A stretch of 64,000 bases of DNA. Origin: Limnohabitans sp. GTDB taxonomy: Bacteria; Bacteroidota; Bacteroidia; Flavobacteriales; Flavobacteriaceae. The stretch is taken from NCBI GenBank assembly GCA_030053945.1, contig JASGCW010000007.1, positions 32,119 to 96,118 of the forward strand, given 5' to 3'. This document shows, piece by piece, positions 54,992 through 64,000 of the stretch. The position numbers and the translations under genes were made by a program. How positions within the stretch are numbered: the stretch's first letter is position 1; each line of letters opens with the position of its first letter. The notes beneath the pieces were generated by a model, which had not been told where the DNA came from, did not search any database, and worked only from the letters and a program-made list of their open reading frames with translations.

Positions 54992-56029
54992 ATGAAAAAA
55001 CATAACATCTTAGCAATCACATCATTAGTTTTAATAGCAGCTAGTTGTGAAGGCGATAAAAAAAATTTATTTTCCATAGATGATTCACAATTTAAAGCAA
55101 TGTATCATAGTGGTGATGCTATTTCTTTAAATATAACCAATAAAAAAGATAGAACTATAGACTCGGTTGCTTACTTCAATAACGATAAAAGAATTGGAAG
55201 TGTAAAAGGAAATGAGAGTTTAAACTATAAACTTGAAAGTGAAAAATTAGGATATCAAAACATAAAAGCTGTCATTTATTTTGAAGGAGAGAAACAAGAA
55301 ACCGAAACAAGAGTAGAGATGGTTTCGAATGTAGAGCCAAAAGTTATGAAATACACTATTGTGAACACTTATCCACACGATAAAGGAGCTTTTACTGAAG
55401 GATTAGAATTTTATAAAGGTTTTTTATATGAAAGTACAGGACAAAATGGGAATTCAAATTTTAGAAAAACCGATTACAAAACTGGCAAAGTACTACAACA
55501 AGTAGATTTAGATTCAAAGTATTTTGGTGAAGGAATTACATTTATAAATGGTAAATTGTTTCAACTGACTTGGCAAGATGGTATAGGATTTATTTACAAT
55601 GCTGAAACTCTAAAACTTGAAAAAACTTTCAACTATGACAAAAAAATTGAAGGTTGGGGAATGACAAATGATGGCAAAAACATTTATCATTCTGATGGTA
55701 CAGAAAAAATTTGGAGAATGAATCCAGATAATCAAAAAATGATTGACTACATCAATATATATACTAATAATAACAAAATAAAACAAATCAATGAACTAGA
55801 ATGGATTGATGGGAAAATTTATGCAAACGTATGGCAAAAAGATGCTATTATGGTAGTAAATCCAACAACTGGAGCTGTAGAAATTGTTGTAGATTTATCA
55901 GAATTGCGAAGTAAAACTAGCGCAACACCAGACGACACACTAAATGGTATAGCATATAATCCAGCCACAAAAACCATATTTGTGACTGGAAAAAATTGGG
56001 ACAAAATGTTTGAGATAAAAATTAATTAA
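54992..56029 (+). CDS. Glutaminyl-peptide cyclotransferase lipoprotein
   Basis: A 345-residue lipoprotein with lipobox LIAASC and a C-terminal beta-propeller of the glutamine-cyclotransferase family: NTYPHDKGAFTEGLEFYKGFLYESTG, then YFGEGITFINGKLFQLTW and YNYDKKIEGWG-type blades. It turns N-terminal glutamine into pyroglutamate on exported proteins. The ATG at 54992 gives the proper signal; the earlier ATG is 30 bases upstream. It ends at a hairpin. Confidence 0.88.
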   Translation: MKKHNILAITSLVLIAASCEGDKKNLFSIDDSQFKAMYHSGDAISLNITNKKDRTIDSVAYFNNDKRIGSVKGNESLNYKLESEKLGYQNIKAVIYFEGEKQETETRVEMVSNVEPKVMKYTIVNTYPHDKGAFTEGLEFYKGFLYESTGQNGNSNFRKTDYKTGKVLQQVDLDSKYFGEGITFINGKLFQLTWQDGIGFIYNAETLKLEKTFNYDKKIEGWGMTNDGKNIYHSDGTEKIWRMNPDNQKMIDYINIYTNNNKIKQINELEWIDGKIYANVWQKDAIMVVNPTTGAVEIVVDLSELRSKTSATPDDTLNGIAYNPATKTIFVTGKNWDKMFEIKIN

Positions 56030-56051
56030 CTCCTCTCCCAACCTTTTTATT

Positions 56052-56085
56052 AAAAATGGTCTCTATGTATATAAAGACCATTTTT
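56052..56085 (+). terminator. Terminator after the cyclotransferase gene
   Basis: AAAAATGGTCT (56052-56062) pairs with AGACCATTTTT (56075-56085), a 12-base loop, with a T-run ending the stem. Confidence 0.88.
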
Positions 56086-56097
56086 AATTTTAGAGCT

Positions 56098-56784
56098 ATG
56101 ACAACGAAAATAAACATCACAATCCCTAAACCGTGTCACGAAAACTGGAACGCAATGACTCCTGTAGAAAAAGGAAGATTTTGCAGTATGTGTGAGAAAA
56201 AAGTATTAGACTTTACTAATGCTACCAATAAACAAATCATTGAAGCCTATAATCAAGATAAAAATTTATGTGGGAGATTTTTAAAATCACAACTTGGTAG
56301 AGATTTAGAAACACCCAAAGAAAAAAAGTCTATTTGGTTAGCTTCCGTCTTTTTTGGTTTATTAAGCCTTTCAAATGCAAAAGTTAATGCACAAGAAAAA
56401 CCTAAAACGGAACAAGCTCCTATACAACCTGAAATAATGGGTAAAATGATTGCAATACAAGAAAAAGATACCTTACAAAAAACTATTTCTGGAATTGTAA
56501 ATGACGAACAAGGACCTATCCCTGGAGCTAATATTACTATAGAAGGAACGGCAATACATACTGCAACAGATTTGCAAGGAAAATATACAATCAATGCAAA
56601 AAAAGGGGACGTTTTGATTTTTTCCTTTATGGGAATGAATGAAGTTTCTAAAACAATAGGTGAATCAAATATAATAAATACAATTTTAACAAATCAACAA
56701 CATCTTTTAGGGGAAGTAGTTTATATCCGTAAAAAAACATTTCTTGGCAGACAGTTTAAGAAAATTAAAAATTGGTTTAGATAA
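56098..56784 (+). CDS. Cysteine-rich N-terminal domain plus carboxypeptidase-regulatory-like domain
   Basis: A 228-residue protein. Residues 1-60 have a C-H-x4-M-x8-G-R-F-C-x2-C-x4 block (KPCHENWNAMT, GRFCSMCEKKVLDF), common in Bacteroidota and possibly zinc-binding. One membrane segment (about 78-97, ending in SNAKVNAQ) precedes a linker and a CarboxypepD_reg-like domain (about 134-200: ISGIVNDEQGPIPGANITIEG). Topology puts the cysteine domain inside and the other outside. It may be a membrane signalling or assembly adaptor; no enzyme motif is visible. Confidence 0.72.
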   Translation: MTTKINITIPKPCHENWNAMTPVEKGRFCSMCEKKVLDFTNATNKQIIEAYNQDKNLCGRFLKSQLGRDLETPKEKKSIWLASVFFGLLSLSNAKVNAQEKPKTEQAPIQPEIMGKMIAIQEKDTLQKTISGIVNDEQGPIPGANITIEGTAIHTATDLQGKYTINAKKGDVLIFSFMGMNEVSKTIGESNIINTILTNQQHLLGEVVYIRKKTFLGRQFKKIKNWFR

Positions 56785-56803
56785 AACATTGAAATATAAA
56801 AAC

Positions 56804-56834
56804 AAAATAGGCTACCTAAAAGGCAGCCTATTTT
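56804..56834. terminator. Bidirectional terminator ahead of ettA end
   Basis: AAAATAGGCT (56804-56813) pairs with AGCCTATTTT (56825-56834), 11-base loop, A-rich and T-rich flanks. It sits between the converging cysteine-domain and ettA genes. Confidence 0.88.
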
Positions 56835-56838
56835 CGTT

Positions 56839-58527
56839 TTATCGAACTAATTTTTTGTACTTAATTCTTGTTGGAATAATATCCCCTAAACGTTTTTTAC
56901 GATTTTCCTCATAATCTGAGAAACCACCTTCAAAATAATATACTTGTGAATCCCCTTCAAAAGCTAAAATATGAGTACAAACTCTATCTAAAAACCAACG
57001 GTCGTGAGAAATAATTACTGCACATCCTGCAAAATTCTCTAAACCTTCTTCTAATGCACGAAGCGTGTTGATATCTAAATCATTTGTAGGCTCATCCAAT
57101 AACAAAACATTTCCTTCTTCACGTAATGTCATTGCCAAATGCAAACGATTACGTTCTCCTCCAGAAAGAGTACTCACTTTTTTGTTTTGTTCGCTTCCTC
57201 CAAAGTTAAACTTTGATAAATAAGCTCTGGAATTCACCTGACGGCCACCCATCATAATTAACTCTTGTCCATCACAGAAATTTTCCCAAATTGATTTTTC
57301 TGGATCAATATTAGAGTGTGATTGATCAACATAGGCAATTTTTACTGTATCTCCTATTTCGAAAGTACCATCATCTGCTGTTTGCTCTTCCATTATCATT
57401 CTGAAAATAGTTGATTTACCAGCACCATTTGGACCAATAATCCCCACAATTCCTGCTTGAGGCAATGTAAAGTTCAAATTATCATATAACAATTTGTCAC
57501 CAAAAGCCTTTGCTACACCTTTAGCTTCAATTACATTCGTTCCTAAACGAGGACCATTCGGGATGTATAGCTCTAGTTTCTCCTCTAGTTGTTTTTGGTC
57601 TTCATTTAATAATCTATCATAATTTTGAAGACGTGCTTTTTGTTTTGTCTGACGGCCTTTTGCTCCTTGTCGTACCCAATCTAACTCTCGTTCTAATGTT
57701 TTACGACGTTTTGAAGCTGTTTTTTCTTCTTGTTCTAAACGTTTTGATTTCTGATCTAACCAAGAAGAATAATTTCCTTTCCAAGGAATACCTTCTCCTC
57801 TATCTAATTCAAGAATCCAACCAGCTACATTATCCAAGAAATAACGGTCGTGCGTAACTGCAATAATTGTTCCTTTATATTGTTGCAAATGGTGCTCTAA
57901 CCAGTGAACCGATTCAGCATCTAAGTGGTTTGTAGGCTCATCTAATAATAATACATCCGGTTCTTGTAATAACAAACGACATAAAGCTACTCGACGACGT
58001 TCCCCTCCAGATAAAACGTTGATTGGGGTATCTGCATCAGGACATCGAAGTGCGTCCATTGCTACTTCTAATTTATTATCTAATTCCCAAGCACCACAAG
58101 CATCAATTTTATCTTGCAATTCCGCTTGACGATCCATAAGTTTTTGCATTTTATCTGCATCTTCATACACTTCTGGTAAGCCAAATTGGTCATTTATGGT
58201 ATTGAATTCTTCTAATAATTTTACAGCTTCTGCAGCCCCTTCACGAACAATTTCAATAACTGTTTTATTTTCGTCAAGTTGAGGCTCTTGTTCTAAATAG
58301 CCTACTGTATAACCTGGTGCAAAAACCACATCACCTTGATAGTTTTTATCTACCCCTGCAATGATTTTTAACAATGATGATTTACCTGAACCGTTTAAAC
58401 CTAGGATACCAATTTTAGCACCATAGAAAAAACTCAAATAAATATCCTTTAATACAGTTTTGTTTGTGGAAGAATAAGTCTTACTTACCTTCGACATTGA
58501 AAATATTACTTTCTTATCGTCTGACAT
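56839..58527 (-). CDS. ettA: EttA, energy-dependent translational throttle
   Basis: A 562-residue ABC-F protein with two intact cassettes: GLNGSGKSS and GPNGAGKST Walker A motifs, SGGERRR and SGGERNR signatures, and two DEPTN(H/D)LD Walker B motifs. The EttA-type arm and P-site linker (WILELDRGEGIPWKGNYSSW, then the basic RRKTLERELDWVRQGAKGR) are recognisable. It gates initiating ribosomes by energy charge in E. coli. It is monocistronic and leftward. Confidence 0.92.
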   Translation of the reverse strand: MSDDKKVIFSMSKVSKTYSSTNKTVLKDIYLSFFYGAKIGILGLNGSGKSSLLKIIAGVDKNYQGDVVFAPGYTVGYLEQEPQLDENKTVIEIVREGAAEAVKLLEEFNTINDQFGLPEVYEDADKMQKLMDRQAELQDKIDACGAWELDNKLEVAMDALRCPDADTPINVLSGGERRRVALCRLLLQEPDVLLLDEPTNHLDAESVHWLEHHLQQYKGTIIAVTHDRYFLDNVAGWILELDRGEGIPWKGNYSSWLDQKSKRLEQEEKTASKRRKTLERELDWVRQGAKGRQTKQKARLQNYDRLLNEDQKQLEEKLELYIPNGPRLGTNVIEAKGVAKAFGDKLLYDNLNFTLPQAGIVGIIGPNGAGKSTIFRMIMEEQTADDGTFEIGDTVKIAYVDQSHSNIDPEKSIWENFCDGQELIMMGGRQVNSRAYLSKFNFGGSEQNKKVSTLSGGERNRLHLAMTLREEGNVLLLDEPTNDLDINTLRALEEGLENFAGCAVIISHDRWFLDRVCTHILAFEGDSQVYYFEGGFSDYEENRKKRLGDIIPTRIKYKKLVR

Positions 58528-58701
58528 TTTATAATATAATTTTTAATCAAGTCACAAATATACATAATCGACAGATATTTTGTTGTATAAGTGTTTTCAA
58601 TTAAACTTCATTTTATCCAAGTTTAAAAAACAAGTACCAAAAACATAACTATTATTAAATTAATGCCTTAACTTTAATAACAAATCTATTTAAACAAAAA
58701 A

Positions 58702-59262
58702 ATGAAACTATATATTAAACATATGGTAAGTTTGCATTGCAAAATGTCTGTAAAGGCAATTCTTGAAGAGCTTGGGGTTGATTATGTATATATTGATTTG
58801 GGAGAAATTGAAATCAAAGAAAACACAAATAGCATTGATTTAAATATGCTAAAATCAGCATTACACAATTGTGGATTAGAATTAATGGATGACAAAAAAG
58901 CTATTCTGACTGAAAAAATAAAAAATATTATTGTCGAAATGATACATTATGAAAACTATATTCCTAAGGTTAAAAATTCAGAGTACATTAGTGAGAAAAT
59001 GAACTATGATTACAATTATTTATCAACCTTATTTTCTGAAGTTACTGGAATTACCATTGAGCATTCTATAATTTTAAACAAAATAGAACGAGCTAAAGAA
59101 TTATTACTTTATGATGAACTTTCTTTAACACAAATTGCAGACAAACTTAACTACAGTGGAGTTGCTCATCTTTCAAATCAGTTTAAAAAAGTAACTGGTC
59201 TAACACCATCTTTCTTCAAAAAACTCAAATTAAAAAAAAGAGTTTCATTAGAGGATATTTAA
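58702..59262 (+). CDS. AraC-family regulator with HMA-like N-terminus
   Basis: A 186-residue regulator. The C-terminal AraC HTH spans about 85-178 (YISEKMNYDYNYLSTLFSEVTG, then ELLLYDELSLTQIADKLNYS and AHLSNQFKKVTGLTPSFFK). The first 70 residues (MKLYIKHMVSLHCKMSVKAILEEL) have the order of a ferredoxin-like HMA fold with a single cysteine (C14) rather than CxxC. This architecture is common in Bacteroidota and no ligand is known. Confidence 0.82.
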   Translation: MKLYIKHMVSLHCKMSVKAILEELGVDYVYIDLGEIEIKENTNSIDLNMLKSALHNCGLELMDDKKAILTEKIKNIIVEMIHYENYIPKVKNSEYISEKMNYDYNYLSTLFSEVTGITIEHSIILNKIERAKELLLYDELSLTQIADKLNYSGVAHLSNQFKKVTGLTPSFFKKLKLKKRVSLEDI

Positions 59263-59370
59263 GAATACAAGGAATTATACAACATTCTTAATTTATTATG
59301 TAACAAATTATAACGGTACTATAACGTACTTTGTATTGTAGCAAATCTGCTATACTTAATAATAAATGTT

Positions 59371-59577
59371 ATGGAAAATTCAAAACAAACACCAGTCGTT
59401 TCACCGCCTGCTAACAATTGGAAAGAACAAAAAGGGAAATTAAAAGCTAAATTTTCATCATTGACAGATGCTGATTTACATTTTGATGAAGGAAAAAAAG
59501 AAGAGATGTTAAGCAGAGTACAAGTTAAATTAGGCAAAACTAAAGAAGAATTTACCTCAATTATAGCTCAACTCTAA
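59371..59577 (+). CDS. CsbD-like stress protein
   Basis: A 68-residue protein of the CsbD kind: NWKEQKGKLKAKFSSLTDAD, then DEGKKEEMLSRVQVKLGKT with the K-G-K/L-x pattern. Such small charged proteins are induced by general stress in other bacteria; the mechanism is unknown. It is monocistronic and ends at a strong hairpin. Confidence 0.85.
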   Translation: MENSKQTPVVSPPANNWKEQKGKLKAKFSSLTDADLHFDEGKKEEMLSRVQVKLGKTKEEFTSIIAQL

Positions 59578-59586
59578 TCTAAAAAA

Positions 59587-59618
59587 ATAATCGTTGGGTT
59601 TTTTAACTCAACGATTAT
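59587..59618 (+). terminator. Terminator after the CsbD-like gene
   Basis: ATAATCGTTG (59587-59596) and CAACGATTAT (59609-59618) are exact complements, with a 12-base T-rich loop and TATTTTT following. Confidence 0.9.
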
Positions 59619-59798
59619 GCTATTTTTATGAAATCGCCACTAACAACAGGTTTGTTGAAAACAATTGAAAAATCATCGAACACCGATAAAAATAAATTCA
59701 ATGTGAGATAAACACCAATGAAGATAAGGCGACACGAGACGAAGTCGAACTGGCGAAGCATACCATATGACAATTAAAAAACAAATAATTATCTACAT

Positions 59799-59963
59799 AT
59801 GAAATATATTATATATTATATGTGCGCTTCTGGTATCCTTGGATGGATAGTTTGTATTTCATTATTTAATACAAATTCACTTATATATCAATTCATCTCA
59901 ATAAGTAGTATTTTAATTTTAGCAACTATAGTCTTTAGAAATAAAGTAAGTAGAAAAATATGA
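59799..59963 (+). CDS. Possible small membrane protein
   Basis: A 54-codon frame with two hydrophobic stretches (YIIYYMCASGILGWIVCISLF and FISISSILILATIVF) and a basic end (RNKVSRKI), the usual make-up of a small inner-membrane protein. No clear ribosome site precedes it. Its stop lies one base from the end of the convergent CAL67264-type gene. The stretch 59619-59798 before it holds no gene that I can see. Confidence 0.4.
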   Translation: MKYIIYYMCASGILGWIVCISLFNTNSLIYQFISISSILILATIVFRNKVSRKI

Positions 59964-59964
59964 G

Positions 59965-60153
59965 TTAAACTCTCCCTTTCAAAGCATTAAATACCCAAGC
60001 ATTTAGTAAAAAACCAAAACCTACAGTTGCAAATCCCCATCCAGCGACATCAGCATATCTATAAGCGCCTAAACCTATTAATAATAAACCCATAATTATC
60101 ATTACGAAAGTTGCCCAACCTAAAACAGTATTTTTATTCATCCCTACACTCAT
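59965..60153 (-). CDS. CAL67264-family membrane protein
   Basis: A 62-residue protein with two helices. The conserved opening MNKNTVLGWATFVMII, the central GLGAYRYADVAGWGFA and the end AWVFNALKGRV match the CAL67264 family of Flavobacteriaceae. Function unknown. A second ATG at residue 5 (MNKN) may be the true start. Confidence 0.82.
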   Translation of the reverse strand: MSVGMNKNTVLGWATFVMIIMGLLLIGLGAYRYADVAGWGFATVGFGFLLNAWVFNALKGRV

Positions 60154-60262
60154 ACAATTTGATTTAGTTAAAAAATTTTAGTTATCAAATATCGAAATAA
60201 TTAACCTAAGTTAAAAACTTATTGTATTTAAGTGCTGATAATAAAAGAAAAGTATCATAAAA

Positions 60263-62440
60263 TTAAATACAATAAATCGTTAATATTTCAAATAATTCAT
60301 CAAGATTTATAGGCTTATTTAAAACTTTAGTGATTCCAACTTGTCTAAATTTATCAATATGTATATTTTCAGAAATTGATGTCAATGCAATTACAGGCAA
60401 ATCTGGTTTTAATTCTTTTATATATTTTGTTGCTTCAAAACCATCCATAATAGGCATCATAATATCCATAAATACCAAACAATAATCCCTTTTTTTGATC
60501 ATTTCTATTGCTACCAATCCATTTTCAGCTATTTCGCAATCAAATCCTTTTGAGTTTACTATTTTTTTTGTTATTATCTGATTTAATTTATTATCTTCTA
60601 CAACTAGAATAAATTTATTGTCAGATTTTTTTTTACTATCAATTTCGATTTTCTCAGACTTTTCAAAATTTACGATATATTCTGTTTCGAATTCAATAAT
60701 AACTCTCGTTCCTCTTCCAACTTCAGATTGTATATCTATAGTTCCTTCCAATAATTCTATGCTTTTCTTAGCCAAACCTAAACCTAAACCATTACCTCCA
60801 TACCTAAGATACATTTCATTTGATCCTTGATTAAACATATCAAATACTGAAATTAAACTTTCTTTTGGAATTCCAATTCCTGAATCTTCTACAATTATTG
60901 TTATTTTTTCTTTGTCACTATTTAAAGTTTTAGATTCAATTTGGATTAAAACCAATCCATTCTCTGTATATTTTAATGCATTATCAATCACACAATGCAA
61001 AATCTGTTCAAAGCGATATTTATCTGTATAAATTTGAGAATGAAAATTCTTATTTATATTTAATGTGATTGAATTATTATTTTGTCTTAAATTTCGAGTA
61101 CTCTCAACAATTTTCTCTATACTTTCTCTAACATCGAAAGCAACCTTATTAACAATTATACTGTTATTTTCAATCTCGTTATAATCAATTATATTTTTTG
61201 TTAACATAATCAATTGATTTACAGCTCTTTCTATTACTGAAATACTTTCATTTTTTAATTCTGTATTATAATTTATATTTTTCTTAAACAAATAAATATC
61301 TCCTTTCATTATATTGAGAGGAGTACGCAATTCGTGTGATATAGAATCGAATAATTTATTTTTTATAGAAAGTGCGTTAGCTAATTGATTGTTTTTCTCT
61401 TCGAGAGTTTTATTTCTATCAATCTTATATAGATAAAATTTAGCCCCTATTACAACTACAACTATTAAAAAAAACAATATAACAAAAAGAAAAATTCTTA
61501 TACTTTTCTGGTATTCTACTTCTTTTTGACTAAACTTCAGTTTGGATTTGAGAATATCTAATTGATAGTTCAACTTATTTCGCTCATTCTCTAAATTATA
61601 ATTTTGAAATATTTGTTTAATTTGTGAGTTATTATCAATTGTCCTAAAACTATCTGATACAATTAAGTTTGCAATTGCTATATCATTATTGTTCTCTTTT
61701 ATTGCTATCAAAGATTTTATGTTATATAAATGAGCTTTAACTTTATTAAACTCATTAAATTTGATTTGCTTTGCAAAACTTCTATTCTCAACTTCATTTA
61801 GTAATTTTTTTGCTTTTTGTATCTGATTTGTATGTACGTAAGCATACATAATCAATATATCAGTCATTTTATTATCATAACTATTAAAATACTTAATTCT
61901 AATTTCCTTAGATTTTATAGCATTTATTAAAACATTTGGATAATCTTTTAAATCAAAATAAAACCTAGACAAATTATAATATAAATCTTTTCTTTCAAAA
62001 ATAGGATTGTAATGTTCTAAATAATATTTGGACTTAAAAAGATATTTAGCTCTATTAGTATTATTTTCGTAATTGATAAGAAATTTTAATTCATATTCTC
62101 TTCCCAAACACTTAAATATCTTATTCTTATGAGCTATATGGATAGCTTTATCTAAATACTTATTTGTTTTTAAATAGTCTTTTTGATAATAAAAAATGGT
62201 AGCTAAATTAAAATAGTAAGCATTTATATGATCAATTTTTTTAGAATCTAAAATTTCTTTTTCAAGTTTTTCTATCGCCTCAATCGCATTAAAGTAACTT
62301 TTATTATTCTTTGAAGTTATTAATTTTACAGACTCTTTGAAAATACTATTATACCCTTCATTTTTAAAAGGGATAAAATCATCCGTTTGGGAATACAAAA
62401 AAAAGGGTATAAGTAAAAAAATAAAAATATTTTTTTTCAT
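60263..62440 (-). CDS. Hybrid histidine kinase with TPR-type sensor
   Basis: A 725-residue protein. It has a signal peptide (1-17) and a tetratricopeptide-type helical sensor region (about 35-310) outside the cytoplasm. One transmembrane helix (about 316-338) and a short coiled-coil precede the HisKA domain with phosphoacceptor H369 (SHELRTPLN). The ATPase domain has NALKYTENG, DSGIGIP and GGNGLGLGLAKK. A receiver domain at the end has phosphoacceptor D659 (FMDIMMP). With phosphoryl transfer inside one chain, it still lacks a DNA-binding output here, so a partner is needed. It is monocistronic. Confidence 0.9.
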   Translation of the reverse strand: MKKNIFIFLLIPFFLYSQTDDFIPFKNEGYNSIFKESVKLITSKNNKSYFNAIEAIEKLEKEILDSKKIDHINAYYFNLATIFYYQKDYLKTNKYLDKAIHIAHKNKIFKCLGREYELKFLINYENNTNRAKYLFKSKYYLEHYNPIFERKDLYYNLSRFYFDLKDYPNVLINAIKSKEIRIKYFNSYDNKMTDILIMYAYVHTNQIQKAKKLLNEVENRSFAKQIKFNEFNKVKAHLYNIKSLIAIKENNNDIAIANLIVSDSFRTIDNNSQIKQIFQNYNLENERNKLNYQLDILKSKLKFSQKEVEYQKSIRIFLFVILFFLIVVVVIGAKFYLYKIDRNKTLEEKNNQLANALSIKNKLFDSISHELRTPLNIMKGDIYLFKKNINYNTELKNESISVIERAVNQLIMLTKNIIDYNEIENNSIIVNKVAFDVRESIEKIVESTRNLRQNNNSITLNINKNFHSQIYTDKYRFEQILHCVIDNALKYTENGLVLIQIESKTLNSDKEKITIIVEDSGIGIPKESLISVFDMFNQGSNEMYLRYGGNGLGLGLAKKSIELLEGTIDIQSEVGRGTRVIIEFETEYIVNFEKSEKIEIDSKKKSDNKFILVVEDNKLNQIITKKIVNSKGFDCEIAENGLVAIEMIKKRDYCLVFMDIMMPIMDGFEATKYIKELKPDLPVIALTSISENIHIDKFRQVGITKVLNKPINLDELFEILTIYCI

Positions 62441-62678
62441 ATGTGCAAAATTTATTTGTCATAGATCAAATATGGTATCGCTTTTTATTCATTTGTGTTT
62501 ACTTCACTAAGCATTTATTTTTATAGGTGTTCAGTGAATATATTTGCATACGCTAAATTGCTAGTTTATGAGGATTTCATAAATATAGTTCCAATAAATT
62601 ATATTCGCTTATTAAAGTCATCTCTAGAAAACGAAAGATAAATTGATTTATTTTTGAGATAGTGATATTTTTTCAATT

Positions 62679-63683
62679 TTAATTAAAAATCTTAACTAAC
62701 ATCTCCTTCAACAAGTCTGATTGAGATAAATTTGAAGCTCCAACACCTTTACTTTTTAAATCAATATCCTTTAAAGTCGCTACTATTCCACTCACTTTTT
62801 TCATAGGATAATTGCGTGCTGCTAATTCATAATCTTTTACAAAATATGGATTTACTTTTAATACCGAAGCTACATTCTTAGGATTTTTATCTTTTAATCC
62901 GTGATATTGTAATAACTGAGAAAAAAAACTAAAAACCAAACCTATAGTGAGTACGATAGGATTGTCTTTAGGATTATTAGCAAAATAATCAGCAATTTTA
63001 TAAGCTTGTAATTGATTTCGTTCCCCGATTGCTTTACGCAGTTCAAAAGGATTAAAATCTTTACTAAAACCAATATTCTCCTCAATAATAGCAGGAGTAA
63101 TAGTTTCACCAGGTTTTAGAATAATGGCTAGTTTATCTATTTCATTTGCTATTCTACTCAAATCCGTCCCAAGGAAATCAACAAACATTTGGACAGCTTT
63201 AGGCTCAATAGTTAACTTTTTGCCCGATAAAACTCTCTTCAACCAATCTCCAACTTGATTTTCGTATAATTTTTTGCTTTCAAAAACAACTCCTTTTTTT
63301 TCTAAAACTTTAGTTACTTTTTTGCGTTTATCTAGTGTTTTATACTTGTAACAAATAACTAAAACTGTGGTTTCTTGAGGATTTTCGGCATAAGACTCTA
63401 ATTTATCAATAGTTCTTGATAATTCTTGAGCTTCTTTTACTATCACAACCTGACGATCGGCCATCATTGGATAACGTTTAGCATTACCTACAATATCTTC
63501 TACCGTTATATCACGCCCATACAACACCGTTTGATTAAAATCGCGCTCGTGTTCTTGTAATACATTTTGCTCTATATATTCAGAAAGTTTATCAATATAA
63601 TAAGGTTCTTCACCCATCAAAAAATAGATAGGCTTTATATTTCCTGATTGTATATCTTTTATAATACGTAAGACTTCGTCCAT
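62679..63683 (-). CDS. holA: DNA polymerase III delta subunit
   Basis: A 334-residue clamp-loader subunit. The N-terminal AAA-like domain has YFLMGEEPYYIDKL near residue 20, followed by the family's FNQTVLYGRD and VIVKEAQEL lines. The C-terminal collar contains GTDLSRIANEIDKL and FSKDFNPFELRKAI. It opens the sliding clamp during replication. It is divergent from the HsdR_N gene at the window edge. Confidence 0.9.
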   Translation of the reverse strand: MDEVLRIIKDIQSGNIKPIYFLMGEEPYYIDKLSEYIEQNVLQEHERDFNQTVLYGRDITVEDIVGNAKRYPMMADRQVVIVKEAQELSRTIDKLESYAENPQETTVLVICYKYKTLDKRKKVTKVLEKKGVVFESKKLYENQVGDWLKRVLSGKKLTIEPKAVQMFVDFLGTDLSRIANEIDKLAIILKPGETITPAIIEENIGFSKDFNPFELRKAIGERNQLQAYKIADYFANNPKDNPIVLTIGLVFSFFSQLLQYHGLKDKNPKNVASVLKVNPYFVKDYELAARNYPMKKVSGIVATLKDIDLKSKGVGASNLSQSDLLKEMLVKIFN

Positions 63684-63768
63684 TCTTTTTAAATTTCAAG
63701 TTCAAAGTTTCAAATTCAAAATTTCCAAATAACTTGAAACCTGAAACTAAAAAAACTATTTTTGGAGG

Positions 63769-64000
63769 ATGATTACATTGAATTTTCCAACATATTCATT
63801 TCGGTTCAAAAATAGCGAAAATAAAGTATCTATTTTTGATGAAATACGTAAAAAGTTTGTGATTCTCACACCTGAAGAATGGGTTCGTCAGCACGTTGTA
63901 AAATATTTGATAGAAGAAAAAAAATATCCCAAATCCTACATTAATGTTGAAAAATTAATTAAAATAAACGATTTAAGTAAACGTTATGATATTGTAGTTT
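63769..64000 (+). CDS. HsdR_N-domain protein, 3' end cut by window edge
   Basis: The ATG at 63769, or the in-frame TTG at 63778, opens a frame that runs off the window (77 codons visible). It reads NFPTYSFRFKNSENKVSIFD, then EEWVRQHVVKYLIEEKKYP and KRYDIVV. This matches the N-terminal domain of type I restriction R subunits (HsdR_N_2), which also occurs alone next to holA in Bacteroidota. It is probably not part of a restriction system, but that cannot be settled from this window. Confidence 0.75.
   Translation, partial: MITLNFPTYSFRFKNSENKVSIFDEIRKKFVILTPEEWVRQHVVKYLIEEKKYPKSYINVEKLIKINDLSKRYDIVV

Noticed and set aside
63769..64000. Start of a type I restriction-modification locus
   Set aside because: Only the HsdR_N domain is visible; stand-alone versions next to holA are frequent, so there is no basis for calling a restriction system.

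Overview
The window is AT-rich chromosomal DNA from a member of the Bacteroidota, most likely a Flavobacterium or close relative. The signs are: a cbb3 oxidase locus with a fused ccoN-ccoO gene, -7 boxes of the TAnnTTTG type, an SRP RNA with the domain sequence usual in this phylum, several short families seen mainly in Flavobacteriaceae (CAL67264-type membrane protein, DUF6146, DUF6787, the HMA-like/AraC regulator), and weak use of Shine-Dalgarno sites. Both window edges cut genes. No tRNA, rRNA, transposase, prophage or CRISPR array was recognised.

Region by region. 1-6225: a co-directional cluster of uncharacterised genes. It has a truncated unknown protein, two tandem paralogs, a metallophosphoesterase that overlaps the second paralog, an unknown protein and a VioB/RebD-type ferritin-like enzyme. 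6434-18501: a patchwork of small orphan genes (DUF4239-like membrane protein, DKNYY lipoprotein, DUF1444-like, MscS, TPR and others), a broken small gene, a Crp/Fnr regulator and an unusual metallo-beta-lactamase/esterase fusion. 18563-21036: a zinc-type island in which a Fur/Zur-like repressor is divergent from a MerC-like protein, an HMA lipoprotein and a COG0523 GTPase, with two palindromic boxes over the shared promoter. 21188-26065: two tandem Crp/Fnr regulators, a glycosyltransferase and small membrane or secreted proteins. 26221-36407: the complete cbb3 cytochrome oxidase locus, read leftward (ccoI, ccoS, ccoNO, ccoQ, ccoP, ccoG, fixH, safE-like), with a divergent FNR-like regulator. 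36417-40285: GrpB-family protein, GNAT, and a pair made of a miniature GrpE-like protein and an atypical Hsp70. 40657-46000: ferredoxin, LuxC-like acyl-CoA reductase, serC, serA, DUF937 and small proteins. 46072-51914: ABC-F ATPase, then a divergent Lgt-like protein beside a multi-cluster radical SAM enzyme of the MJ0619/Tes kind. 51989-64000: transaldolase, SDR, dipeptide epimerase, SRP RNA, glutaminyl cyclase, EttA, AraC-type regulator, hybrid histidine kinase, holA and the start of an HsdR_N-domain gene.

Regulation can be read directly in several places. An identical TATGA-N6-TCATA palindrome lies upstream of ccoS and between ccoI and the FNR-like gene, with the same distance to the -7 box of both oxidase promoters. 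A second Crp/Fnr-like motif (CTTAAC-N4-GTCAAG) sits at a fixed distance from the -7 box in two promoters, and in weaker form in a third. The systems most worth following up are the Lgt-like/radical SAM pair, the mini-GrpE/Hsp70 pair, the ferritin-like/metallophosphoesterase cluster, and these two promoter codes.
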